Source: JBGOTP01 sp041476545 | GTDB lineage: Bacteria > Acidobacteriota > Vicinamibacteria > Vicinamibacterales > CAVVIG01 | Direction: 5' to 3' | Length of the DNA: 23,787 bases | Assembly: GCA_041476545.1 (NCBI GenBank) | Contig: JBGOTP010000028.1 | Location: 1-23,787 of the forward strand | Shown: one piece after another, positions 6,678-13,777 of the stretch | How positions within the stretch are numbered: position 1 is the first letter of the stretch | Layout of the letters: each line of letters starts with the position of its first letter | The notes under the pieces: generated by a model | The model's database searches: none | What the model was told of the DNA's origin: nothing | Seen by the model: only the letters and a program-made list of their open reading frames with translations | Position numbers and translations under genes: made by a program

Positions 6678-8110
6678 CGACGCGGGGTAACGCCTCCTCT
6701 GGTGAACCCTATTCGCCCCAGCGCCGCACGGCACTTGTTCTGACCGGGATCGGTACGGCTGGCGCCTACCACGCCGGCGTGCTGCGGGCACTTCACGAAG
6801 CAGGCGTCAAACTGGATGTCGTCGCTGGCCGTGGTGTGGGCGTCATCGGCGCCCTCTTCGCTGCCTTCGACGGAGGGGCGCGGCTCTGGGAGGACAACGG
6901 ATTCTGGCGCGCCGCGGCCGTGCAGAAGTTCTACCGCTGGCGCTTGACGTTGCGTGTCATGGTCTGGGCACTCGTTGCGGCGGCGGTTCTGGTGCTCGCA
7001 CCGATTGCCGCGGTCGCTGCCGGTCTCGTCGTCTTTCCCCTCGACTTCGTCCTGAAGATCGCGGGCATCCAGGCGGCTGGCGGTCTGGTCGGGCGCTACC
7101 TCACGTTTGCCGAGGCGGCCTTCGCACCCGGGGCGTTGCCGACATGGCTGCCGCGGCTCGTGCTCCTTGTCCTCGGCGCCGCCGCATTGATGATGGTGAC
7201 GACCGGGTGGCTGAACCGTGACGATCGACGCCGGCGGGGACCGTTCTGGTGGCGGGTCGTCCGGGCGCCGTTGTCGACCGGCGGCATCACGGCTCATTGC
7301 TGGACCGTGATGTGGGATCTGGTACGCGGCGCGTCGCCGATCGGCGAGCCGGTACCGGCGGAACTCGGGCGGCGCTATATTGAGATGCTGTCGGAGAATA
7401 TCGGACAGCCGGGTTTTCGCGAGCTGGTGGTCTCAGTGCACGACATGGACGCGCGCCGCGATCTGGTGTTCGCCCTCGTCGAATCCGGCCGCCGTCGCGA
7501 TCTGACGAGGCGGTCGACGAGTGGCGAGACCGAGGAGCGCCAGGCTGCGATCCAGGATCTTGGCGGGATCGCGGGCAACCACCTTCCGGATGCCGTCGCC
7601 GGCGCACTGGCGATTCCGCTGATGACCGAGTTTCATACGATCACCTTCGCCCCGGAGTCGTACTGGCGGGGGGAGTCGCATCGTATCGCAGACAGACCCG
7701 CGGGGCTTCAGCGTCTGGTGGAGGAACTGGTTCGTCTCGACGTGCGGCAGGTCCTGCTCGTGTCGGCGTCGCCTGAGTCTGCGGAGCCTCATGCGCTGGC
7801 GGCTGTTCAACTCGATGCGCGAAGCCGCCTGGGCGAGTACCTGCAGTCGTCGGAGTCGGCCTGCGTCCGCGACGTGCAGGAACGCTACGCCGAGGGGATG
7901 CCGCGAATCTTCACGATCCGCCCCGCGCACAACCCCGTCGGGCCGTTCGATTTCAGCGGCGGATTCGACGATGGCTCCGATCGCCGGCAGCCGATTGCCG
8001 AGCTCATCACCCAGGGTTACGAGGACGCCTGCCGTCAGTTCATTGAACCGGTCCTCGGCGCGAGCGGGGAGCGAGTGGGGCAGATGAAAAACTTGGAACT
8101 TAAAACGTAG
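6674..8110 (+). CDS. Patatin-like membrane-associated protein lacking the catalytic dyad
   Basis: The N-terminus (20-66) has the patatin fold signature: an oxyanion-hole-like loop TGIGTAGAYHAGVLRAL followed by DVVAGRGVGVIGALFAAF. Active patatins carry GxSxG here; this protein has G52-R-G-V-G56, so the nucleophile position is Gly. After the conserved AxxxALAIP segment (about 309-315), where active members have DGG or DGA, it reads YWRGES, so the catalytic Asp also seems absent. Two hydrophobic stretches (about 95-130 and 158-180) suggest membrane insertion within the domain. Phospholipase activity is therefore unlikely; a structural, lipid-binding or regulatory role is inference. The start overlaps greA (ATGA). 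The C-terminal residues KNLELKT and the TAG come from a heptamer tract. The gap in function could also reflect a divergent family with other catalytic residues. Confidence 0.8.
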   Translation: MTTRGNASSGEPYSPQRRTALVLTGIGTAGAYHAGVLRALHEAGVKLDVVAGRGVGVIGALFAAFDGGARLWEDNGFWRAAAVQKFYRWRLTLRVMVWALVAAAVLVLAPIAAVAAGLVVFPLDFVLKIAGIQAAGGLVGRYLTFAEAAFAPGALPTWLPRLVLLVLGAAALMMVTTGWLNRDDRRRRGPFWWRVVRAPLSTGGITAHCWTVMWDLVRGASPIGEPVPAELGRRYIEMLSENIGQPGFRELVVSVHDMDARRDLVFALVESGRRRDLTRRSTSGETEERQAAIQDLGGIAGNHLPDAVAGALAIPLMTEFHTITFAPESYWRGESHRIADRPAGLQRLVEELVRLDVRQVLLVSASPESAEPHALAAVQLDARSRLGEYLQSSESACVRDVQERYAEGMPRIFTIRPAHNPVGPFDFSGGFDDGSDRRQPIAELITQGYEDACRQFIEPVLGASGERVGQMKNLELKT

Positions 8111-8122
8111 AAGTTAGAAAGT
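8088..8122 (+). repeat. Heptanucleotide tract, five units
   Basis: AAAACTT, GGAACTT, AAAACGT, AGAAGTT, AGAAAGT: five 7-nt units in exact register. It spans the end of the patatin-like gene, encodes its last residues and contains its TAG stop (8108-8110). Confidence 0.8.
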
Positions 8123-8133
8123 GGGCCCGACGT

Positions 8134-8149
8134 TCAGGTCCGGACCTGA
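8134..8149. repeat. Perfect 16-bp palindrome in the patatin to trans-sulfuration spacer
   Basis: TCAGGTCCGGACCTGA is a perfect inverted repeat with no spacer. A near copy, TTCAGGCCGGACCTGA (10888-10903), lies in the uvrB upstream region. It may be a dispersed repeat or a binding site for a dimeric regulator; the two cannot be told apart here. Confidence 0.55.
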
Positions 8150-8153
8150 CTGG

Positions 8154-8181
8154 AAGGCTAAGAGCTGAGAGCTGAGAGCTA
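8154..8181 (+). repeat. Heptanucleotide tract, four units
   Basis: AAGGCTA, AGAGCTG, AGAGCTG, AGAGCTA: four 7-nt units ending 3 nt before the ATG of the trans-sulfuration enzyme. Its GAGAG may serve as the only ribosome-binding-like sequence for that gene. Confidence 0.75.
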
Positions 8182-8184
8182 AAT

Positions 8185-9369
8185 ATGACAGGCCCAGCAA
8201 CCAAACTGATTCACACCGAAACGAGCGACCTCGGCGATGCGGTGCCGTTGACGACGCCGATCTACGAGACGTCGACGTTCGTGTTCGAGAACGCACAGGA
8301 AGTCGTCGCGCACAACGAAGGGCGGTCGTCGAAGTACATCTACTCGCGCTATGCGAACCCGACGATTGTCAGCGTCGAGCGCACGCTGGCGGCCCTGGAT
8401 GTGGATGACGCTGGCGCCGGCGCCGAATCGGCGCTCCTGTTTGCCTCGGGAATGGGCGCGGCGACGACCATGCTGATGGCGCATCTGCGAGCTGGCGACG
8501 AGGTGGTGTGTAGCGCGGCGATCTACGGAGGGACGCTGCACCTGCTCCAGGATCTGCTGGCGAACTTCGGAGTGACCACCCGGTTCGTATCGCTCGAGGC
8601 GCTGGCGGATCCCGAGACGGTGATCAACGATCGGACCACAGTCCTCTGGTTCGAATCGCCGACGAATCCGACGCTCCGCTGCGTGGACATCCGCAAGGTC
8701 ACCGCCGCGTGCCGCGCGCGCGGCGTGCTGACCATCTTCGACAACACGTTCGCAAGTCCCATCAATCAGCAGCCGAGAGCTCTTGGCGTCGATCTTGTTG
8801 TGCAGAGCGCGACAAAGTACCTCAACGGCCACAGCGACGTGACTGGCGGCGTCGTCACCGGATCGAGGGCGCTCGTTGATCCCATCGACAGGACTCGCCG
8901 GCTCGTCGGTGCTGTCATGGATCCGCATAGCGCGTACGCCCTCGGCCGCGGATTGAAGACGCTCCCGATCCGCATCGCGCGTCACAACGCCAGCGCACAG
9001 GCCGTTGCTGAATTTCTGGCGGGGGACCACCGTGTCAGTCAGGTGTACTACCCCGGCCTGGTTTCGCATCCGGACCACGCGATTGCCAGCGGGCAGATGT
9101 CGGGATTCGGCGGAATGATCTGCTTTGATCTTGATGGCCGCTTCGATCGTGCCGAACGTCTCTACGATCGACTGACCCTGATCAAGCGAGCGGCGAGTCT
9201 TGGCGGCGTGGAAAGTCTGATCAGCATGCCGGTGCTGACGTCACAGTGGGGATATACGGACGAACAACTCCGGGCGGCCGGCGTGACGAAAGGGATGCTG
9301 CGGGTGTCGGTGGGCCTCGAGGACGTCGAGGACATCATTGCGGACCTGGACAAAGCCCTGCAAACTTAA
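8185..9369 (+). CDS. PLP-dependent trans-sulfuration enzyme (cystathionine gamma-synthase/lyase family)
   Basis: Member of the Cys/Met metabolism PLP enzyme family, acting on cystathionine, O-acyl-homoserine or methionine. The 394-residue protein has YSRYANPT (53-60, phosphate-binding Tyr/Arg), AAIYGGT with Tyr114, FDNTFASP with Asp186, SATKYLNGHSD with the PLP Lys211, and SLGGVESLISMP near the C-terminus. Numbering of the Tyr, Asp and Lys matches methionine gamma-lyase, but that enzyme's diagnostic Cys116 is Gly here. This favours cystathionine gamma-synthase, cystathionine lyase or O-acetylhomoserine sulfhydrylase. The exact reaction cannot be fixed from sequence and no met or cys gene is adjacent. 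The start lies right after a heptamer tract, and the stop TAA begins inside another. Confidence 0.9.
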   Translation: MTGPATKLIHTETSDLGDAVPLTTPIYETSTFVFENAQEVVAHNEGRSSKYIYSRYANPTIVSVERTLAALDVDDAGAGAESALLFASGMGAATTMLMAHLRAGDEVVCSAAIYGGTLHLLQDLLANFGVTTRFVSLEALADPETVINDRTTVLWFESPTNPTLRCVDIRKVTAACRARGVLTIFDNTFASPINQQPRALGVDLVVQSATKYLNGHSDVTGGVVTGSRALVDPIDRTRRLVGAVMDPHSAYALGRGLKTLPIRIARHNASAQAVAEFLAGDHRVSQVYYPGLVSHPDHAIASGQMSGFGGMICFDLDGRFDRAERLYDRLTLIKRAASLGGVESLISMPVLTSQWGYTDEQLRAAGVTKGMLRVSVGLEDVEDIIADLDKALQT

Positions 9370-9395
9370 AACTGAAAACTGAAAAGTTAGAACTT
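9361..9395 (+). repeat. Heptanucleotide tract, five units
   Basis: CAAACTT, AAAACTG, AAAACTG, AAAAGTT, AGAACTT: five 7-nt units in register. It covers the last codons and TAA stop (9367-9369) of the trans-sulfuration gene. Confidence 0.8.
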
Positions 9396-9426
9396 CGAAG
9401 GACAGCAAGAGTCGCAGTCCTTTTGA

Positions 9427-9461
9427 GTTGTCACTTCTAAATTTTGACTTTCTCGAGTTTC
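9427..9461 (-). repeat. Weaker heptad-periodic tract at the 3' end of the DHH gene
   Basis: On + it reads GTTGTCA, CTTCTAA, ATTTTGA, CTTTCTC, GAGTTTC. TT recurs at the same phase in most units. On the minus strand it encodes the Lys-rich end (KKLEKVKI) and TAG stop of the phosphoesterase. Orientation is opposite to the tract at 9361-9395, matching the opposite gene direction. Confidence 0.5.
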
Positions 9462-10870
9462 TTCTCTGTCACCGCGCCCTCGTGCAGGAACTGGGCGGCG
9501 AGGTCGTGCAGTCTGGCGGTGACCGCGCCCGCATCAAGGTCACCGAATTTCCGGCGAAAGGCTGGGATGGGCACCACCGCCTTCGCCATGGCCCGGTGCC
9601 CACCGGCGCTGCCGATGTCCGCGAAAAACCGCCGGACGAACTCGCCGGCATTCTTTGTGTATCCCAGGTTTCTGACGGAGAGGATCAACGACTCACCAAC
9701 GGTGCCGGCCACGAGCGTCCACTTGACCCCTTCGAGCTGCAGGAAGAAGTCCGCGACATAGGGAATGAAATCCTCACGCGGCAACGGGCCGAGGTACCCG
9801 CAAAAGACCTGGTCGACCAGCGTGCCGGTCCGGTGCGCCTGCATCACGTATTCGAGGCGGTCGGGCGTAATTTCAGCACCCTCCATCTTCCTGATGAGGG
9901 CGGCGTCGGCGAGCGGATAGAGGTAGGAGAACGCCTCGATGTCCACCCGGTTTGTCTGCCGGCTGAAAAAGAGCGTGTCCGATTTGATCGCGTACAACAT
10001 CGCCGTGGCGGTGCGCTCGGAAATGTTGACGTCGACGGCGCGCAGGTGCTCGGTGAGAATGGTCGACGTCGAGCCATAGTCCGGTCGCACGTCCTTGAAC
10101 ACAGCCGTGTACCCGGGCTGCTCAGGATGGTGATCGATGACCAGGTCGACGCGGTCGATGAGATCGCCGAAATAGTGCGGCTGCACGTCCACCATGGCAA
10201 TGCGGTCGTAATCCCTGAGCGCGGCCGGCGTGACGAGCTCGACGTGGATGTCGAGCAGGTTCAGCATCCGGAGATTCTCCGGCCGTGTCACTCCCTGCAT
10301 GGCCCCGATGATGGCGGTCGCCTTGGTGCGGCGCAGCACGTTCCTGAGCGCGAGGCCGCTGGCCATGGCATCCGGATCGGGATCATTGTGCAGCATGATG
10401 AGCACGCGCTCACCGTCGCTGAAGTAGCGCTGGTACTGCTGGACGCGCGCGCGCGTGAGCGAGCGGCTGAATTCGGTCAGGAGCGGCCCGCCGAACAGCT
10501 CCGACATCGCGAGATACGACACGTCGGGAAATTCGGCGTGGAATTCCTCGGCGCGTTTCGCGGTGGATTCGGCGCCGACGCCCAGCACATAGACGAGCGT
10601 GCCGCCAGCATCGCGCACAGCCCGAAGGATCTTCTTCAGGCTCGGGCGTCCGTTGTCCTCGATGACGACGCAGGTGCCGGGGCCGAGATCGGCCTTGACG
10701 AAGGTGTCCGTGCGGCGCGGATCGCCGCCGACCAGGTGAACACCGGCATCATGGAGCCGGCGGGCCAGCGGCCGATTCTCGACGACGAACTCGATTTCGA
10801 ATCCCGGCAGGAGGATCTCGTCGAGCATTCTGATGACGAGTTCGTCCTGGCAGACGGCTAGACACCGCAT
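9437..10870 (-). CDS. TrkA-N / DHH / DHHA1 fusion phosphoesterase
   Basis: DHH-DHHA1 proteins hydrolyse phosphodiester or phosphate bonds in small substrates such as nanoRNA, pAp or cyclic dinucleotides. The 477-residue protein has three parts. Residues 1-115 resemble a TrkA-N/RCK Rossmann domain (a GFEIEFVVENRPLARRL segment then VHLVGGD), but the usual glycine-rich GxGxxG loop is degenerate (VCQDEL). The DHH domain has NDPDPDAMAS (162-171), MVDVQP with Asp228, IDHHP (245-249) and DYGSTST (264-270). The C-terminal DHHA1 domain has GSAGGHRAMAKA. Metal-binding residues are intact, so catalysis is likely. No membrane segment or PAS domain is present, so it is not a GdpP. Substrate is unknown; the N-terminal domain suggests nucleotide sensing (inference). 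The minus-strand promoter TATAAT lies 8 nt before the ATG, suggesting a leaderless mRNA. Confidence 0.88.
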   Translation of the reverse strand: MRCLAVCQDELVIRMLDEILLPGFEIEFVVENRPLARRLHDAGVHLVGGDPRRTDTFVKADLGPGTCVVIEDNGRPSLKKILRAVRDAGGTLVYVLGVGAESTAKRAEEFHAEFPDVSYLAMSELFGGPLLTEFSRSLTRARVQQYQRYFSDGERVLIMLHNDPDPDAMASGLALRNVLRRTKATAIIGAMQGVTRPENLRMLNLLDIHVELVTPAALRDYDRIAMVDVQPHYFGDLIDRVDLVIDHHPEQPGYTAVFKDVRPDYGSTSTILTEHLRAVDVNISERTATAMLYAIKSDTLFFSRQTNRVDIEAFSYLYPLADAALIRKMEGAEITPDRLEYVMQAHRTGTLVDQVFCGYLGPLPREDFIPYVADFFLQLEGVKWTLVAGTVGESLILSVRNLGYTKNAGEFVRRFFADIGSAGGHRAMAKAVVPIPAFRRKFGDLDAGAVTARLHDLAAQFLHEGAVTEKKLEKVKI

Positions 10871-10878
10871 CCTCTGGG

Positions 10879-10884
10879 ATTATA
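10879..10884 (-). promoter_or_regulatory. Consensus -10 element for the DHH gene
   Basis: On the minus strand the sequence reads GTATAATCCCAGAGGATG, a perfect TATAAT 8 nt before the start codon. Initiation about 7 nt downstream would fall at or just before the ATG, giving a leaderless or near-leaderless transcript. GAGG abuts the ATG too closely to act as a ribosome binding site. No good -35 is visible. Confidence 0.5.
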
Positions 10885-10887
10885 CGC

Positions 10888-10903
10888 TTCAGGCCGGACC
10901 TGA
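10888..10903. repeat. Near-palindrome related to the element at 8134-8149
   Basis: TTCAGGCCGGACCTGA matches the perfect palindrome TCAGGTCCGGACCTGA apart from the deletion of one T. It lies between the divergent promoters of the DHH gene and uvrB. Confidence 0.45.
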
Positions 10904-10945
10904 TAGGGGTCCGCCCGCACGCTCAAGGTCGAACCTCCGGCCCTA

Positions 10946-10954
10946 TGGTACGAT
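10946..10954 (+). promoter_or_regulatory. Possible extended -10 element for uvrB
   Basis: TG-G-TACGAT has the TGn plus hexamer form of an extended -10. It ends 11 nt before the ATG at 10966, which would give a very short leader. The same TGGTAC-AT pattern occurs before greA. There is no clear -35. Confidence 0.3.
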
Positions 10955-10965
10955 TGCCAGTTCAC

Positions 10966-12996
10966 ATGCCGTCCGTGTACGATCGCTTCAGGCTCGTCTC
11001 CGACTTTGAACTGGCGGGCGATCAAACGCGCGCCATCACAGAGCTGACAGAGGCGCTGGAGCGAGGGGATCGCCATCAGGTGCTGCTCGGTGTCACCGGA
11101 TCGGGGAAGACCTTCACGATGGCGCACACCATTGCCCGTGTGAATCGCCCCACGCTCGTGATGGTGCACAACAAGACGCTGGCCGCCCAGCTCTTCCAGG
11201 AATTCCGCCGATTCTTTCCCGAAAACGCGGTCGAGTACTTCGTCAGCTACTACGACTACTACCAGCCGGAGGCCTACGTGCCGGCCACCGACTCGTACAT
11301 CGAGAAAGAAGCCACGATCAACGACGAGATCGACCGGATGCGGCTGTCGGCCACGCGATCGCTCTTCGAGCGGCGCGACGTCATCATCGTCGCGAGCGTG
11401 TCGTGCATCTACGGTCTGGGATCCCCGGAAGCGTACTACGGGATGCTGCTGCCGATCGAGCGGGGACAGCGGATCGGCCGCGACGAAGTGCTGCGGAAAC
11501 TGGTGGAAATGCAGTACGAGCGGAACGACCAGGAATTCGGGCGCGGCACCTTCCGGGTGCGCGGCGACATCGTGGAGGTGTATCCGTCGTACGAGGAGCA
11601 GGGGCTGCGAATTGAGCTGTTCGGCGACGAAGTGGACGAACTCGCGTCGTTCGATACGGTGACGGGCAAAACGCTGCGGCGCCACGACAAGACCGCGGTG
11701 TATCCGAAGACGCACTTCGTCGCGCCGCGCGAGCAGACAAAGAAGGCGGTGGAGGCCATCAAAGAAGAGCTGACCTGGTATCGGTCGACGCTGGAAGGCC
11801 AGGGCAAGCTCCTCGAGGCCCAACGCCTGCACCAGCGCACGATGTTCGATCTCGAAATGATGCGCGAGATCGGCTACTGTCATGGCATTGAGAACTACGC
11901 GCGGCACCTCACCGGGCGCCCCCCCGGCGCGCCGCCGCCGACGCTGCTCGACTATCTCCCCGCCGACGCCCTGATCATCGTGGACGAGAGTCACCAGAGC
12001 GTGCCGCAGATTCGCGGCATGTACCATGGCGATCGGGCGCGTAAGGAAGTGCTCGTCGCCTACGGCTTTCGCCTGCCATCGGCGCTCGACAACCGGCCCC
12101 TGACCTTCGAGGAATGGGAGCAGCGGGTCGGCCAGGTCGTGTTCGTGTCTGCGACCCCTGGGCCGTACGAGCTCGCGAAGGCGCAGGGTGTGGTGGTGGA
12201 GCAGATTATCCGGCCCACCGGTTTGACCGATCCTCCCATCGATGTGCGTCCGGTCAAAGGACAGGTGGACGATCTCCTGGCGGAGATTCAGGCGCGCGCG
12301 GCTCGCCGCGAGCGCGTCCTGGTGACGACCCTGACCAAGAAGATGTCAGAAGACCTTACCCAGTACTATCAGGAACTCGGCGTGAGAGTGCGGTATCTTC
12401 ATTCGGACATCGAGACGCTCGAGCGCGTCGAGATTCTCCGGGATCTGCGGCGCGGCGAGTTCGATGTGCTTGTCGGCATCAACCTGCTTCGCGAGGGGCT
12501 CGATCTGCCTGAAGTGTCGCTCGTGGCGATTCTCGATGCGGACAAGGAGGGATTCCTCCGATCCGCGGGATCCCTGATTCAGACGTCCGGCCGGGCCGCG
12601 CGCAACGTCAACGGGCGCGTCATCATGTACGCTGATAGAGTGACCGATTCGATGCGCAAGGCGATCGGGGAAACCGACCGCCGGCGGGTTCTTCAGCAGG
12701 CCTACAACGAGGAGCACGGCATCACGCCACAGTCCATCGTGAAGCAGATCGACAGCGTCATGTCGAGCGTCTACGAACGCGACTATTCTTCACCGGCCGA
12801 GCCCTCCGTCGCGCGGGAGGGGATCGAGCATTTCCGGTCCCAGGCGGATCTCGACCGGTATCTCGTTGGCCTCCAGGATGAGATGCGCGCCGCGGCGGCC
12901 AACCTGGATTTCGAAAAAGCCGCAGCGCTGCGCGACGAGATCAAACGGCTGCGCCATCCCGACCTGATCCTGCGCCAGCCGGCGAGAAGGGCCTGA
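10966..12996 (+). CDS. uvrB: UvrABC excinuclease subunit UvrB
   Basis: UvrB is the damage-verifying helicase-like subunit of nucleotide excision repair. It is loaded by UvrA and positions UvrC. The 676-residue protein has Walker A GVTGSGKT (42-49), the aromatic beta-hairpin region YYDYYQPEAYVP, Walker B-like IIVDESHQ, FVSATPG, and helicase motifs V and VI (INLLREGLDLPEV, QTSGRAARN). The C-terminal UVR domain (FEKAAALRDEIKRLR) binds UvrC. All hallmarks are intact. I prefer ATG at 10966 because MPSVYDRFRLVSDFELAGDQ aligns with the usual N-terminus and a possible -10 overlaps the alternative ATG at 10945, which would add seven residues. Neither start has a Shine-Dalgarno. Its stop is 7 nt before the mlaE-like gene. 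Confidence 0.97.
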   Translation: MPSVYDRFRLVSDFELAGDQTRAITELTEALERGDRHQVLLGVTGSGKTFTMAHTIARVNRPTLVMVHNKTLAAQLFQEFRRFFPENAVEYFVSYYDYYQPEAYVPATDSYIEKEATINDEIDRMRLSATRSLFERRDVIIVASVSCIYGLGSPEAYYGMLLPIERGQRIGRDEVLRKLVEMQYERNDQEFGRGTFRVRGDIVEVYPSYEEQGLRIELFGDEVDELASFDTVTGKTLRRHDKTAVYPKTHFVAPREQTKKAVEAIKEELTWYRSTLEGQGKLLEAQRLHQRTMFDLEMMREIGYCHGIENYARHLTGRPPGAPPPTLLDYLPADALIIVDESHQSVPQIRGMYHGDRARKEVLVAYGFRLPSALDNRPLTFEEWEQRVGQVVFVSATPGPYELAKAQGVVVEQIIRPTGLTDPPIDVRPVKGQVDDLLAEIQARAARRERVLVTTLTKKMSEDLTQYYQELGVRVRYLHSDIETLERVEILRDLRRGEFDVLVGINLLREGLDLPEVSLVAILDADKEGFLRSAGSLIQTSGRAARNVNGRVIMYADRVTDSMRKAIGETDRRRVLQQAYNEEHGITPQSIVKQIDSVMSSVYERDYSSPAEPSVAREGIEHFRSQADLDRYLVGLQDEMRAAAANLDFEKAAALRDEIKRLRHPDLILRQPARRA

Positions 12997-13003
12997 CCCG
13001 CGC

Positions 13004-13777
13004 GTGCTGTCTCTCATTCAGGAACATCTCAAGAAGCTCGCACTGGAGGTGCAGGAGTACGTCTTCCTCACGCTGGCGACATGCCGCGCCGCCGTCACAC
13101 CTCCGTTCTACCGCCACGACATCATCGAGCAGCTCGACGCCGTCGGCGTCCAGTCCCTCACCGTCGTCCTGCTCACCGGTTTTTTCACCGGAGCGGTGCT
13201 GGCGCTGCAGAGCGGGCTCACCCTCGACCGTTTCGGGGCCCGTCCTTTTGTCGGACGGATGGTGAGTGCGTCGATGATCAAGGAACTTGGGCCCGTCCTC
13301 ACCGGTCTGATGTTGACCGGTCGGGTCGGCTCGGGCATCGCCGCCGAGCTGGGCTCGATGATGGTGACGGACCAGATCAATGCGCTGCGGGCGCTCGGCA
13401 CCGATCCCGTCCGGAAGCTCGTCGTGCCCAGGGTGATGGCGGGCATTCTGATGGCGCCGGTCCTGACGGTGGTCGCCGACTTTGTCGGCATCGCGGGCGG
13501 GTGGCTCGTGGCGCGTCTCCAGCTGCGGGTCGCGTCGGGCCAGTACTGGGCGTCGATCCGTGAGGGGCTGTACATGCAGGACCTCTGGATGGGTCTCATC
13601 AAGCCGTTCGTGTTGGGCTTTGTCATCGTCACGATCGCGTGCCACGTCGGACTGCGGACAAAGGGCGGGACGGCGGGTGTGGGAAGAGCCACGACGGTCG
13701 CGGTGGTGTGGGGATCGGTCGGGGTCATCGCGATGGATTACTTCGTCACGCAGATCCTCACGTCGATACTGTACTAG
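13004..13777 (+). CDS. mlaE: MlaE-like ABC permease (lipid transport)
   Basis: MlaE-family permeases form the inner-membrane core of MCE lipid transporters that move phospholipids between inner and outer membranes. The 257-residue protein has the family layout: an amphipathic N-terminus, then several hydrophobic helices, with GFFTGAVLALQSG, the conserved ELGPVLTGLMLTGRVGSGIAAELGSM segment, INALRALGTDPVRKLVVPR and a C-terminal VTQILTSILY helix. The start is GTG, 7 nt after the uvrB stop, without a strong ribosome binding site (AGAAGG is about 13 nt upstream), so translation may depend on uvrB termination. The next two genes encode the matching ATPase and MCE protein. The TAG stop is the first base triplet of a heptamer tract. 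Confidence 0.93.
   Translation: MLSLIQEHLKKLALEVQEYVFLTLATCRAAVTPPFYRHDIIEQLDAVGVQSLTVVLLTGFFTGAVLALQSGLTLDRFGARPFVGRMVSASMIKELGPVLTGLMLTGRVGSGIAAELGSMMVTDQINALRALGTDPVRKLVVPRVMAGILMAPVLTVVADFVGIAGGWLVARLQLRVASGQYWASIREGLYMQDLWMGLIKPFVLGFVIVTIACHVGLRTKGGTAGVGRATTVAVVWGSVGVIAMDYFVTQILTSILY

Noticed and set aside
9428..10861. 477-codon + strand frame antisense to the DHH gene
   Set aside because: The DHH gene has clear catalytic motifs; this frame is its mirror and gives low-complexity translation.
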